DNA of 64,000 nucleotides from Hyperoodon ampullatus (lineage: Eukaryota; Chordata; Mammalia; Artiodactyla; Ziphiidae), in assembly GCA_949752795.1 (NCBI GenBank), contig OX457065.1, positions 2,666,001 to 2,730,000 on the forward strand, read 5' to 3'. Both the position numbers and the translations under genes were made by a program. Each line of letters opens with the position of its first letter. Positions within the stretch are counted from its first letter, which is position 1. The notes under the pieces are model-generated. The model did no database searches. It saw only the letters and a list, made by a program, of their open reading frames with translations, and was not told where the DNA came from. Positions 34,807-48,139 of the stretch are shown one piece after another.

Positions 34807-36471
34807 CAGCTTAATTCTGATGGTATGTTGCACTAGAGTTGATTTCCAAAGTGGGGTTGGTTTAGGTGTACAGCAAGCTGATTCAACTACACATATAATA
34901 TATCTAGTGTTTTTCGGCTTCCTTTTCCATATAGGTTATTGCAGAAGGTTGAGTTGAGGTCCTGGTGTTGTACAGTAGTCCTTGAGGAGTGCGTATTTTA
35001 TATATATGTTTATAGGTATTTTACTGTGTATGTGGTCATGTGAACCGCCCAACTTATATCTCCTACCCCACTTACTTTTTGGTAACCCTAGGTGTATTCT
35101 GAAAGTCGGAGAGTCTGTTTCTGTTTAGGAAAGTAGTTCAGTTGTATGTATGTTTCCAGTCCTCCTATAATTGATATTATATGCTATGGGTCCTCCTCTG
35201 TCTGACTGACTTCACTCAGTGTTTGGGCATCCCAGGTCCATCCATGTTGCTTCTGATGGCATTATTTCATTCTTTTTCCTGGCTGAGTAACAGTGCCCTG
35301 TATACATGTACGACCTCTTCTTTATGTATTCAGCACTCGCTGGGCTACTTGTTTTTGTGTCCTGGCGTTTGTAAATAGTGCCGCCATGAAAGTTGGGGTG
35401 CTTGTGTCTTTAAGAATTATGGATTTCGCCGAATAACGCCCAGGAGTGGGACTGCAGATGTATAGGGCACTCTGTCTTTAGTTTTCTAAGAAGTGGGATA
35501 CAGTGCTTTCTAGTGGCAGTTACCAATATACGGTTCCGATCACCGAGTGGGAAGGTTCCCTTTACTCCACACTCACTCCCCATCGATGGTTTGTAGACTT
35601 TCTGATGCTGGCCATACTACCTGCTGCGAGATGATGCCGCTTTATAATTTTGATATGCATTTCTCGAATAAGCAGCGATTTTCCAGTTCCTGTCTTGGTC
35701 GGGGTTTTTTTCTTAAACAGCGTGAGTAAACATTCCCTTTTGAAATTTGGCTTCTTGAAAGTCTGTGTGTTTCGAATTTTTTTTCGGTTACCTAACCCGG
35801 GTCGTTTTTGAGGACACGTGTCATTAAAAGCCCCACAAGCTTTGTGAATATTAGGTGCCCTGAAGCACCGGTTGTAAAGTTGTTGTTACCGAAGATGTCC
35901 ACAAGGCGGCAGCATTTCTTCGTGCCCACCTCTGTTTCCTCAGCAACCAAAAGCTTTAGCAAGAGTCATCTTCCTGGGCTGTGAATTAGAGGGGAAGGTG
36001 CCAGAGGCAACACCCAAGGGCCTGTGTGTCACTATCTCTTCCCTGTTAAGCTTCACGCCCCCAAAATTCCGAACTCTGGCTAAACCTGTGGGTGCTGCGG
36101 TGTGTAGGTGGGGTGACACCTGGCAAGGAGGCTGGATGTGGGAAGCCGACCAGCAGCAGCCTCAGGGGCTCGGTCACTTCATGAATCTCCTGCAGTCTAG
36201 ATGGCCCCCCATGGTTTGGGTGTACTTGGATTCCTTTTAGCACTAGGAAGGCCCCCCTAGATTCTGAAGTTTTGGTTCCCCCCGGAAAGAAAGAGACACT
36301 ACAGCTTTAAGGGGTTGCATTTGCAGGCACATCCTCCTCACGTCTCTCCGCTCCACCTCAGTGCACCCTTGGCACCCCAGGCTGCTCAGACTGCAGGGAT
36401 GTGACACCAGCACATATCACCGAGGCCTGAGGCAAAAAGCATACCCATTTCTTTCCTTTTACTTTCTTTTT
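34807..36471 (+). repeat. Monomer U5, type B with A-type first ~370 bp
   Basis: Starts with A-type variants ('cctataattgatattatatg' near 35164), then switches to B variants by about 35230 (GIPGPS coding instead of GISGPS). This marks a crossover between types. Private 'gcccccaaaattcc' near 36058. Confidence 0.93.
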
Positions 36472-38137
36472 CAGCTTAATTCTGATGGCATGTTGCACTA
36501 GAGTTGATTTCCAAAGTGGGGTTGGTTTAGGTGTACAGCAAGCTGATTCAACTACACATATAATATATCTAGTGTTTTTCGGCTTCCTTTTCCATATAGG
36601 TTATTGCAGAAGGTTGAGTTGAGGTCCTGGTGTTGTACAGTAGTCCTTGAGGAGTGCGTATTTTATATATATGTTTATAGGTATTTTACTGTGTATGTGG
36701 TCATGTGAACCGCCCAACTTATATCTCCTACCCCACTTACTTTTTGGTAACCCTAGGTGTATTCTGAAAGTCGGAGAGTCTGTTTCTGTTTAGGAAAGTA
36801 GTTCAGTTGTTTGTATGTTTCCAGTCCTCCTATAATTGATATTATATGCTATGGGTCCTCCTCTGTCTGACTGACTTCACTCAGTGTTTGGGCATCTCAG
36901 GTCCATCCATATTGTTTCTAATGGCATTATTTCATTCTTTTTCCTGGCTGAGTAACAGTCCCTTGTGTACACGTACGATCTCCTATCTATGTATTCATCA
37001 CTCACTGGGCTATTTGTTTTTGTGTCTGGGCGTTTGTAAATAGTGCCGCAATGAACGTTAGGGTGCTTGTGTCTTTATGAATTATGGGTTTTCCCGAGTA
37101 ACGCCCAGGAGTGGGACTGCAGATGTATAGGGCACTCTGTCTTTAGTTTTCTAAGAACTGGGATACAGTGCTTTCTAGTGGCAGTTACCAATGTACAGTT
37201 CCCATCACCGAGTGGGAAGGTTCCCTTTTCTCCACACTCATTCCCCATCGATTGTTTGTGGACTTTCTGATGCTGCCCATACTGCCTGCTGCGAGATGAT
37301 GCGACTTTATAAGTTTGATATGCATTTCTCGAATAAGCTGCGACTTTCCAGTTCCTGTCGTGGTCGGGGTTTTTTTTTTTAAACAGCGTGAGTAAACATT
37401 CCCTTTTGAAATTTGGCTTCTTGAAAGTCTGTGTGTTTCGAATTTTTTTTCGGTTACCTAACCCAGGTCATTTTTGAGGACACGTGTCATTAAAAGCCTC
37501 ACAGGCTTTGTGAATTTTAGGTGCCCTGAAGCACCGGTTGTAAAGTTGTTGTTACCGAAAATGTCCACAAGGCGGCAGCATTTCTTCGTGCCCACCTCTG
37601 TTTCCTCAGCAACCGAAAGCTTTAGGAAGAGTCATCTTCCTGGGCTGTGAATTAGAGGGGAAGGTGCCAGAGGCAACACCCAAGGGCTTGTGTGTCACTA
37701 TCTCTTCCCTGTTAAGCTTCACGCCCCCGAAATTCCGAACTCTGGCTAAACCTGTGGGTGCTGCGGTGTGTAGGTGGGGTGACACCTGGCAAGGAGGCTG
37801 GATGTGGGAAGCCGACCGGCAGCAGCCTCAGAGGCTCGGTCACTTTTTGAATCTCCTGCAGCGTAGATGGTCCCCCATGGTCTGGGTGTACTTGGATTCC
37901 TTTTAGCACTAGGAAGGCCCCCCTAGATTCTGAAGTTTTGGTTCCCCAAGGAAAGAAAGAGACACTACAGCTTTAAGGGGTTGCATTTGCAGGCACATCC
38001 TCCTCACGTCTCTCCTCTCCACCTCAGTGCACCCTTGGGACCCCAGGCTGCTCCGACTGCAGGGATGTGACACCAGCACATATCACCGAGGCCTGAGGCA
38101 AAAAGCATACCCGTTTCTTTCCTTTTACTTTCTTTTT
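36472..38137 (+). repeat. Monomer U6, type A with a B-type patch
   Basis: A short B-type tract 'gggcactctgtctttag' at about 37130-37148 replaces the A-type 'gttcactctctatttag'. Carries 'catacccgtttcttt' near 38107, shared with U16. Confidence 0.93.
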
Positions 38138-39804
38138 CAGCTTAATTCTGATGGCATGTTGCACTAGAGTTGATTTCCAAAGTGGGGTTGGTTTAGGTGT
38201 ACAGCAAGCTGATTCAACTACACATATAATATATCTAGTGTTTTTCGGCTTCCTTTTCCATATAGGTTATTGCAGAAGGTTGAGTTGAGGTCCTGGTGTT
38301 GTACAGTAGTCCTTGTGGAGTGCGTATTTTATATATATGTTTATAGATATTTTACTGTGTATGTGGTCATGTGAACCGCCCAACTTATATCTCCTACCCC
38401 ACTTACTTTTTGGTAACCCTAGGTTTATTCTGAAAGTCGGAGAGTGTGTTTCTGTTTAGGAAACTAGTTCAGTTGTATGTATGTTTCCATTCATCCTGTA
38501 AGTGATAATATATATGCTATGGGTCCTCTTCTGTCTGACTGACTTCACTCAGTGTTTGGGCATCCCAGGTCCATCCATGTTGCTTCTGATGGCATTATTT
38601 CATTCTTTTTCCTGGCTGAGTAACAGTCCCCTGTATACATGTACGACCTCTTCTTTATGTATTCAGCACTCGCTGGGCTACTTGTTTTTGTGTCCTGGCG
38701 TTTGTAAATAGTGCCGCCATGAAAGTTGGGGTGCTTGTGTCTTTAAGAATTATGGATTTCGCCGAATAACGCCCAGGAGTGGGACTGCAGATGTATAGGG
38801 CACTCTGTCTTTAGTTTTCTAAGAAGTGGGATACAGTGCTTTCTAGTGGCAGTTACCAATATACGGTTCCGATCACCGAGTGGGAAGGTTCCCTTTACTC
38901 CACACTCACTCCCCATCGATGGTTTGTAGACTTTCTGATGCTGGCCATACTACCTGCTGCGAGATGATGCCGCTTTATAATTTTGATATGCATTTCTCGA
39001 ATAAGCAGCGATTTTCCAGTTCCTGTCTTGGTCGGGGTTTTTTTCTTAAACAGCGTGAGTAAACATTCCCTTTTGAAATTTGGCTTCTTGAAAGTCTGTG
39101 TGTTTCGAATTTTTTTTCGGTTACCTAACCCGGGTCGTTTTTGAGGACACGTGTCATTAAAAGCCCCACAAGCTTTGTGAATATTAGGTGCCCTGAAGCA
39201 CCGGTTGTAAAGTTGTTGTTACCGAAGATGTCCACAAGGCGGCAGCATTTCTTCGTGCCCACCTCTGTTTCCTCAGCAACCAAAAGCTTTAGCAAGAGTC
39301 ATCTTCCTGGGCTGTGAATTAGAGGGGAAGGTGCCAGAGGCAACACCCAAGGGCCTGTGTGTCACTATCTCTTCCCTGTTAGGCTTCACGCCCCCGAAAT
39401 TCCGAACTCTGGCTAAACCTGTGGGTGCTGCGGTGTGTAGGTGGGGTGACACCTGGCAAGGAGGCTGGATGTGGGAAGCCGACCAGCAGCAGCCTCAGGG
39501 GCTCGGTCACTTTATGAATCTCCTGCAGTCTAGATGGCCCCCCATGGTTTGGGTGTACTTGGATTCCTTTTAGCACTAGGAAGGCCCCCCTAGATTCTGA
39601 AGTTTTGGTTCCCCCCGGAAAGAAAGAGACACTACAGCTTTAAGGGGTTGCATTTGCAGGCACATCCTCCTCACGTCTCTCCGCTCCACCTCAGTGCACC
39701 CTTGGCACCCCAGGCTGCTCAGACTGCAGGGATGTGACACCAGCACATATCACCGAGGCCTGAGGCAAAAAGCATACCCATTTCTTTCCTTTTCCTTTGT
39801 TTTT
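38138..39804 (+). repeat. Monomer U7, type B
   Basis: 'ggtcctcttctgtctg' near 38522 is shared only with U17, ten monomers downstream. Confidence 0.95.
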
Positions 39805-41471
39805 CAGCTTAATTCTGATGGTATGTTGCACTAGAGTTGATTTCCAAAGTGGGGTTGGTTTAGGTGTACAGCAAGCTGATTCAACTACACATATAATATA
39901 TCTAGTGTTTTTCGGCTTCCTTTTCCATATAGGTTATTGCAGAAGGTTGAGTTGAGGTCCTGGTGTTGTACAGTAGTCCTTGAGGAGTGCGTATTTTATA
40001 TATATGTTTATAGGTATTTTACTGTGTATGTGGTCATGTGAACCGCCCAACTTATATCTCCTACCCCACTTACTTTTTGGTAACCCTAGGTGTATTCTGA
40101 AAGTCGGAGAGTCTGTTTCTGTTTAGGAAAGTAGTTCAGTTGTATGTATGTTTCCAGTCCTCCTATAATTGATATTATATGCTATGGGTCCTCCTCTGTC
40201 TGACTGACTTCACTCAGTGTTTGGGCATCTCAGGTCCATCCATATTGTTTCTAATGGCATTATTTCATTCTTTTTCCTGGCTGAGTAACAGTCCCTTGTG
40301 TACACGTACGATCTCCTATCTATGTATTCATCACTCACTGGGCTATTTGTTTTTGTGTCTGGGCGTTTGTAAATAGTGCCGCAATGAACGTTAGGGTGCT
40401 TGTGTCTTTATGAATTATGGGTTTTCCCGAGTAACGCCCAGGAGTGGGACTGCAGATGTATAGGTTCACTCTCTATTTAGTTTTCTGAGAACTGGAATAC
40501 AGTGCTTTCTAGTGGCAGTTACCAATGTACAGTTCCCATCACCGAGTGGGAAGGTTCCCTTTTCTCCACACTCATTCCCCATCGATTGTTTGTGGACTGT
40601 CTGATGCTGCCCATACTGCCTGCTGCGAGATGATGCGACTTTATAAGTTTGATATGCATTTCTCGAATAAGCTGCGACTTTCCAGTTCCTGTCGTGGTCG
40701 GGGTTTTTTTTTTTAAACAGCGTGAGTAAACATTCCCTTTTGAAATTTGGCTTCTTGAAAGTCTGTGTGTTTCGAATTTTTTTTCGGTTACCTAACCCAG
40801 GTCATTTTTGAGGACACGTGTCATTAAAAGCCTCACAGGCTTTGTGAATTTTAGGTGCCCTGAAGCACCGGTTGTAAAGTTGTTGTTACCGAAAATGTCC
40901 ACAAGGCGGCAGCATTTCTTCGTGCCCACCTCTGTTTCCTCAGCAACCGAAAGCTTTAGGAAGAGTCATCTTCCTGGGCTGTGAATTAGAGGGGAAGGTG
41001 CCAGAGGCAACACCCAAGGGCTTGTGTGTCACTATCTCTTCCCTGTTAAGCTTCACGCCCCCGAAATTCCGAACTCTGGCTAAACCTGTGGGTGCTGCGG
41101 TGTGTAGGTGGGGTGACACCTGGCAAGGAGGCTGGATGTGGGAAGCCGACCGGCAGCAGCCTCAGAGGCTCGGTCACTTTTTGAATCTCCTGCAGCGTAG
41201 ATGGTCCCCCATGTTCTGGGTGTACTTGGATTCCTTTTAGCACTAGGAAGGCCCCCCTAGATTCTGAAGTTTTGGTTCCCCAAGGAAAGAAAGAGACACT
41301 ACAGCTTTAAGGGGTTGCATTTGCAGGCACATCCTCCTCACGTCTCTCCTCTCCACCTCAGTGCACCCTTGGGACCCCAGGCTGCTCCGACTGCAGGGAT
41401 GTGACACCAGCACATATCACCGAGGCCTGAGGCAAAAAGCATACCCATTTCTTTCCTTTTCCTTTGTTTTT
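39805..41471 (+). repeat. Monomer U8, type A
   Basis: 'ttttctgagaactgg' near 40481 and a hybrid 3' tail ('cctttgtttttcag' followed by 'ggcatg' in the next unit) are shared with U14. Private 'ccatgttctggg' near 41210. Confidence 0.95.
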
Positions 41472-43138
41472 CAGCTTAATTCTGATGGCATGTTGCACTA
41501 GAGTTGATTTCCAAAGTGGGGTTGGTTTAGGTGTACAGCAAGCTGATTCAACTACACATATAATATATCTAGTGTTTTTCGGCTTCCTTTTCCATATAGG
41601 TTATTGCAGAAGGTTGAGTTGAGGTCCTGGTGTTGTACAGTAGTCCTTGTGGAGTGCGTATTTTATATATATGTTTATAGATATTTTACTGTGTATGTGG
41701 TCATGTGAACCGCCCAACTTATATCTCCTACCCCACTTACTTTTTGGTAACCCTAGGTTTATTCTGAAAGTCGGAGAGTGTGTTTCTGTTTAGGAAACTA
41801 GTTCAGTTGTATGTATGTTTCCATTCATCCTGTAAGTGATAATATATATGCTATGGGTCCTCCTCTGTCTGACTGACTTCACTCAGTGTTTGGGCATCCC
41901 AGGTCCATCCATGTTGCTTCTGATGGCATTATTTCATTCTTTTTCCTGGCTGAGTAACAGTGCCCTGTATACATGTACGACCTCTTCTTTATGTATTCAG
42001 CACTCGCTGGGCTACTTGTTTTTGTGTCCTGGCGTTTGTAAATAGTGCCGCCATGAAAGTTGGGGTGCTTGTGTCTTTAAGAATTATGGATTTCGCCGAA
42101 TAACGCCCAGGAGTGGGACTGCAGATGTATAGGGCACTCTGTCTTTAGTTTTCTAAGAAGTGGGATACAGTGCTTTCTAGTGGCAGTTACCAATATACGG
42201 TTCCGATCACCGAGTGGGAAGGTTCCCTTTACTCCACACTCACTCCCCATCGATGGTTTGTAGACTTTCTGATGCTGGCCATACTACCTGCTGCGAGATG
42301 ATGCCGCTTTATAATTTTGATATGCATTTCTCGAATAAGCAGCGATTTTCCAGTTCCTGTCTTGGTCGGGGTTTTTTTCTTAAACAGCGTGAGTAAACAT
42401 TCCCTTTTGAAATTTGGCTTCTTGAAAGTCTGTGTGTTTCGAATTTTTTTTCGGTTACCTAACCCGGGTCGTTTTTGAGGACACGTGTCATTAAAAGCCC
42501 CACAAGCTTTGTGAATATTAGGTGCCCTGAAGCACCGGTTGTAAAGTTGTTGTTACCGAAGATGTCCACAAGGCGGCAGCATTTCTTCGTGCCCACCTCT
42601 GTTTCCTCAGCAACCAAAAGCTTTAGCAAGAGTCATCTTCCTGGGCTGTGAATTAGAGGGGAAGGTGCCAGAGGCAACACCCAAGGGCCTGTGTGTCACT
42701 ATCTCTTCCCTGTTAGGCTTCACGCCCCCGAAATTCCGAACTCTGGCTAAACCTGTGGGTGCTGCGGTGTGTAGGTGGGGTGACACCTGGCAAGGAGGCT
42801 GGATGTGGGAAGCCGACCAGCAGCAGCCTCAGGGGCTCGGTCACTTCATGAATCTCCTGCAGTCTAGATGGCCCCCCATGGTTTGGGTGTACTTGGATTC
42901 CTTTTAGCACTAGGAAGGCCCCCCTAGATTCTGAAGTTTTGGTTCCCCCCGGAAAGAAAGAGACACTACAGCTTTAAGGGGTTGCATTTGCAGGCACATC
43001 CTCCTCACGTCTCTCCGCTCCACCTCAGTGCACCCTTGGCACCCCAGGCTGCTCAGACTGCAGGGATGTGACACCAGCACATATCACCGAGGCCTGAGGC
43101 AAAAAGCATACCCATTTCTTTCCTTTTCCTTTGTTTTT
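41472..43138 (+). repeat. Monomer U9, type B
   Basis: Typical B monomer with 'cacttcatgaatc' near 42843, as in U5, U11, U12 and U15. Confidence 0.95.
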
Positions 43139-44805
43139 CAGCTTAATTCTGATGGTATGTTGCACTAGAGTTGATTTCCAAAGTGGGGTTGGTTTAGGTG
43201 TACAGCAAGCTGATTCAACTACACATATAATATATCTAGTGTTTTTCGGCTTCCTTTTCCATATAGGTTATTGCAGAAGGTTGAGTTGAGGTCCTGGTGT
43301 TGTACAGTAGTCCTTGAGGAGTGCGTATTTTATATATATGTTTATAGGTATTTTACTGTGTATGTGGTCATGTGAACCGCCCAACTTATATCTCCTACCC
43401 CACTTACTTTTTGGTAACCCTAGGTGTATTCTGAAAGTCGGAGAGTCTGTTTCTGTTTAGGAAAGTAGTTCAGTTGTATGTATGTTTCCAGTCCTCCTAT
43501 AATTGATATTATATGCTATGGGTCCTCCTCTGTCTGACTGACTTCACTCAGTGTTTGGGCATCTCAGGTCCATCCATATTGTTTCTAATGGCATTATTTC
43601 ATTCTTTTTCCTGGCTGAGTAACAGTCCCTTGTGTACACGTACGATCTCCTATCTATGTATTCATCACTCACTGGGCTATTTGTTTTTGTGTCTGGGCGT
43701 TTGTAAATAGTGCCGCAATGAACGTTAGGGTGCTTGTGTCTTTATGAATTATGGGTTTTCCCGAGTAACGCCCAGGAGTGGGACTGCAGATGTATAGGTT
43801 CACTCTCTATTTAGTTTTCTAAGAACTGGAATACAGTGCTTTCTAGTGGCAGTTACCAATGTACAGTTCCCATCACCGAGTGGGAAGGTTCCCTTTTCTC
43901 CACACTCATTCCCCATCGATTGTTTGTGGACTGTCTGATGCTGCCCATACTGCCTGCTGCGAGATGATGCGACTTTATAAGTTTGATATGCATTTCTCGA
44001 ATAAGCTGCGACTTTCCAGTTCCTGTCGTGGTCGGGGTTTTTTTTTTTAAACAGCGTGAGTAAACATTCCCTTTTGAAATTTGGCTTCTTGAAAGTCTGT
44101 GTGTTTCGAATTTTTTTTCGGTTACCTAACCCAGGTCATTTTTGAGGACACGTGTCATTAAAAGCCTCACAGGCTTTGTGAATTTTAGGTGCCCTGAAGC
44201 ACCGGTTGTAAAGTTGTTGTTACCGAAAATGTCCACAAGGCGGCAGCATTTCTTCGTGCCCACCTCTGTTTCCTCAGCAACCGAAAGCTTTAGGAAGAGT
44301 CATCTTCCTGGGCTGTGAATTAGAGGGGAAGGTGCCAGAGGCAACACCCAAGGGCTTGTGTGTCACTATCTCTTCCCTGTTAAGCTTCACGCCCCCGAAA
44401 TTCCGAACTCTGGCTAAACCTGTGGGTGCTGCGGTGTGTAGGTGGGGTGACACCTGGCAAGGAGGCTGGATGTGGGAAGCCGACCGGCAGCAGCCTCAGA
44501 GGCTCGGTCACTTTTTGAATCTCCTGCAGCGTAGATGGTCCCCCATGGTCTGGGTGTACTTGGATTCCTTTTAGCACTAGGAAGGCCCCCCTAGATTCTG
44601 AAGTTTTGGTTCCCCAAGGAAAGAAAGAGACACTACAGCTTTAAGGGGTTGCATTTTCAGGCACATCCTCCTCACGTCTCTCCTCTCCACCTCAGTGCAC
44701 CCTTGGGACCCCAGGCTGCTCCGACTGCAGGGATGTGACACCAGCACATATCACCGAGGCCTGAGGCAAAAAGCATACCCATTTCTTTCCTTTTCCTTTC
44801 TTTTT
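43139..44805 (+). repeat. Monomer U10, type A
   Basis: Private 'gcattttcaggcac' near 44651. Has 'ggactgtctgatg' near 43928, shared with U8, U14 and U18. Confidence 0.95.
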
Positions 44806-46472
44806 CAGCTTAATTCTGATGGCATGTTGCACTAGAGTTGATTTCCAAAGTGGGGTTGGTTTAGGTGTACAGCAAGCTGATTCAACTACACATATAATAT
44901 ATCTAGTGTTTTTCGGCTTCCTTTTCCATATAGGTTATTGCAGAAGGTTGAGTTGAGGTCCTGGTGTTGTACAGTAGTCCTTGTGGAGTGCGTATTTTAT
45001 ATATATGTTTATAGATATTTTACTGTGTATGTGGTCATGTGAACCGCCCAACTTATATCTCCTACCCCACTTACTTTTTGGTAACCCTAGGTTTATTCTG
45101 AAAGTCGGAGAGTGTGTTTCTGTTTAGGAAACTAGTTCAGTTGTATGTATGTTTCCATTCATCCTGTAAGTGATAATATATATGCTATGGGTCCTCCTCT
45201 GTCTGACTGACTTCACTCAGTGTTTGGGCATCCCAGGTCCATCCATGTTGCTTCTGATGGCATTATTTCATTCTTTTTCCTGGCTGAGTAACAGTGCCCT
45301 GTATACATGTACGACCTCTTCTTTATGTATTCAGCACTCGCTGGGCTACTTGTTTTTGTGTCCTGGCGTTTGTAAATAGTGCCGCCATGAAAGTTGGGGT
45401 GCTTGTGTCTTTAAGAATTATGGATTTCGCCGAATAACGCCCAGGAGTGGGACTGCAGATGTATAGGGCACTCTGTCTTTAGTTTTCTAAGAAGTGGGAT
45501 ACAGTGCTTTCTAGTGGCAGTTACCAATATACGGTTCCGATCACCGAGTGGGAAGGTTCCCTTTACTCCACACTCACTCCCCATCGATGGTTTGTAGACT
45601 TTCTGATGCTGGCCATACTACCTGCTGCGAGATGATGCCGCTTTATAATTTTGATATGCATTTCTCGAATAAGCAGCGATTTTCCAGTTCCTGTCTTGGT
45701 CGGGGTTTTTTTCTTAAACAGCGTGAGTAAACATTCCCTTTTGAAATTTGGCTTCTTGAAAGTCTGTGTGTTTCGAATTTTTTTTCGGTTACCTAACCCG
45801 GGTCGTTTTTGAGGACACGTGTCATTAAAAGCCCCACAAGCTTTGTGAATATTAGGTGCCCTGAAGCACCGGTTGTAAAGTTGTTGTTACCGAAGATGTC
45901 CACAAGGCGGCAGCATTTCTTCGTGCCCACCTCTGTTTCCTCAGCAACCAAAAGCTTTAGCAAGAGTCATCTTCCTGGGCTGTGAATTAGAGGGGAAGGT
46001 GCCAGAGGCAACACCCAAGGGCCTGTGTGTCACTATCTCTTCCCTGTTAGGCTTCACGCCCCCGAAATTCCGAACTCTGGCTAAACCTGTGGGTGCTGCG
46101 GTGTGTAGGTGGGGTGACACCTGGCAAGGAGGCTGGATGTGGGAAGCCGACCAGCAGCAGCCTCAGGGGCTCGGTCACTTCATGAATCTCCTGCAGTCTA
46201 GATGGCCCCCCATGGTTTGGGTGTACTTGGATTCCTTTTAGCACTAGGAAGGCCCCCCTAGATTCTGAAGTTTTGGTTCCCCCCGGAAAGAAAGAGACAC
46301 TACAGCTTTAAGGGGTTGCATTTGCAGGCACATCCTCCTCACGTCTCTCCGCTCCACCTCAGTGCACCCTTGGGACCCCAGGCTGCTCCGACTGCAGGGA
46401 TGTGACACCAGCACATATCACCGAGGCCTGAGGCAAAAAGCATACCCATTTCTTTCCTTTTACTTTCTTTTT
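44806..46472 (+). repeat. Monomer U11, type B with an A-type tail
   Basis: Switches to A-type variants after about 46370 ('gggaccccaggctgctccga', 'actttctttttcag'), so the following B monomer keeps a B-type start. This is one junction of the BBB run. Confidence 0.93.
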
Positions 46473-48139
46473 CAGCTTAATTCTGATGGCATGTTGCACT
46501 AGAGTTGATTTCCAAAGTGGGGTTGGTTTAGGTGTACAGCAAGCTGATTCAACTACACATATAATATATCTAGTGTTTTTCGGCTTCCTTTTCCATATAG
46601 GTTATTGCAGAAGGTTGAGTTGAGGTCCTGGTGTTGTACAGTAGTCCTTGTGGAGTGCGTATTTTATATATATGTTTATAGATATTTTACTGTGTATGTG
46701 GTCATGTGAACCGCCCAACTTATATCTCCTACCCCACTTACTTTTTGGTAACCCTAGGTTTATTCTGAAAGTCGGAGAGTGTGTTTCTGTTTAGGAAACT
46801 AGTTCAGTTGTATGTATGTTTCCATTCATCCTGTAAGTGATAATATATATGCTATGGGTCCTCCTCTGTCTGACTGACTTCACTCAGTGTTTGGGCATCC
46901 CAGGTCCATCCATGTTGCTTCTGATGGCATTATTTCATTCTTTTTCCTGGCTGAGTAACAGTGCCCTGTATACATGTACGACCTCTTCTTTATGTATTCA
47001 GCACTCGCTGGGCTACTTGTTTTTGTGTCCTGGCGTTTGTAAATAGTGCCGCCATGAAAGTTGGGGTGCTTGTGTCTTTAAGAATTATGGATTTCACCGA
47101 ATAACGCCCAGGAGTGGGACTGCAGATGTATAGGGCACTCTGTCTTTAGTTTTCTAAGAAGTGGGATACAGTGCTTTCTAGTGGCAGTTACCAATATACG
47201 GTTCCGATCACCGAGTGGGAAGGTTCCCTTTACTCCACACTCACTCCCCATCGATGGTTTGTAGACTTTCTGATGCTGGCCATACTACCTGCTGCGAGAT
47301 GATGCCGCTTTATAATTTTGATATGCATTTCTCGAATAAGCAGCGATTTTCCAGTTCCTGTCTTGGTCGGGGTTTTTTTCTTAAACAGCGTGAGTAAACA
47401 TTCCCTTTTGAAATTTGGCTTCTTGAAAGTCTGTGTGTTTCGAATTTTTTTTCGGTTACCTAACCCGGGTCGTTTTTGAGGACACGTGTCATTAAAAGCC
47501 CCACAAGCTTTGTGAATATTAGGTGCCCTGAAGCACCGGTTGTAAAGTTGTTGTTACCGAAGATGTCCACAAGGCGGCAGCATTTCTTCGTGCCCACCTC
47601 TGTTTCCTCAGCAACCAAAAGCTTTAGCAAGAGTCATCTTCCTGGGCTGTGAATTAGAGGGGAAGGTGCCAGAGGCAACACCCAAGGGCCTGTGTGTCAC
47701 TATCTCTTCCCTGTTAGGCTTCACGCCCCCGAAATTCCGAACTCTGGCTAAACCTGTGGGTGCTGCGGTGTGTAGGTGGGGTGACACCTGGCAAGGAGGC
47801 TGGATGTGGGAAGCCGACCAGCAGCAGCCTCAGGGGCTCGGTCACTTCATGAATCTCCTGCAGTCTAGATGGCCCCCCATGGTTTGGGTGTACTTGGATT
47901 CCTTTTAGCACTAGGAAGGCCCCCCTAGATTCTGAAGTTTTGGTTCCCCCCGGAAAGAAAGAGACACTACAGCTTTAAGGGGTTGCATTTGCAGGCACAT
48001 CCTCCTCACGTCTCTCCGCTCCACCTCAGTGCACCCTTGGCACCCCAGGCTGCTCAGACTGCAGGGATGTGACACCAGCACATATCACCGAGGCCTGAGG
48101 CAAAAAGCATACCCATTTCTTTCCTTTTCCTTTGTTTTT
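46473..48139 (+). repeat. Monomer U12, type B
   Basis: Private 'ggatttcaccgaataac' near 47089. Middle member of the BBB run. Confidence 0.95.
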
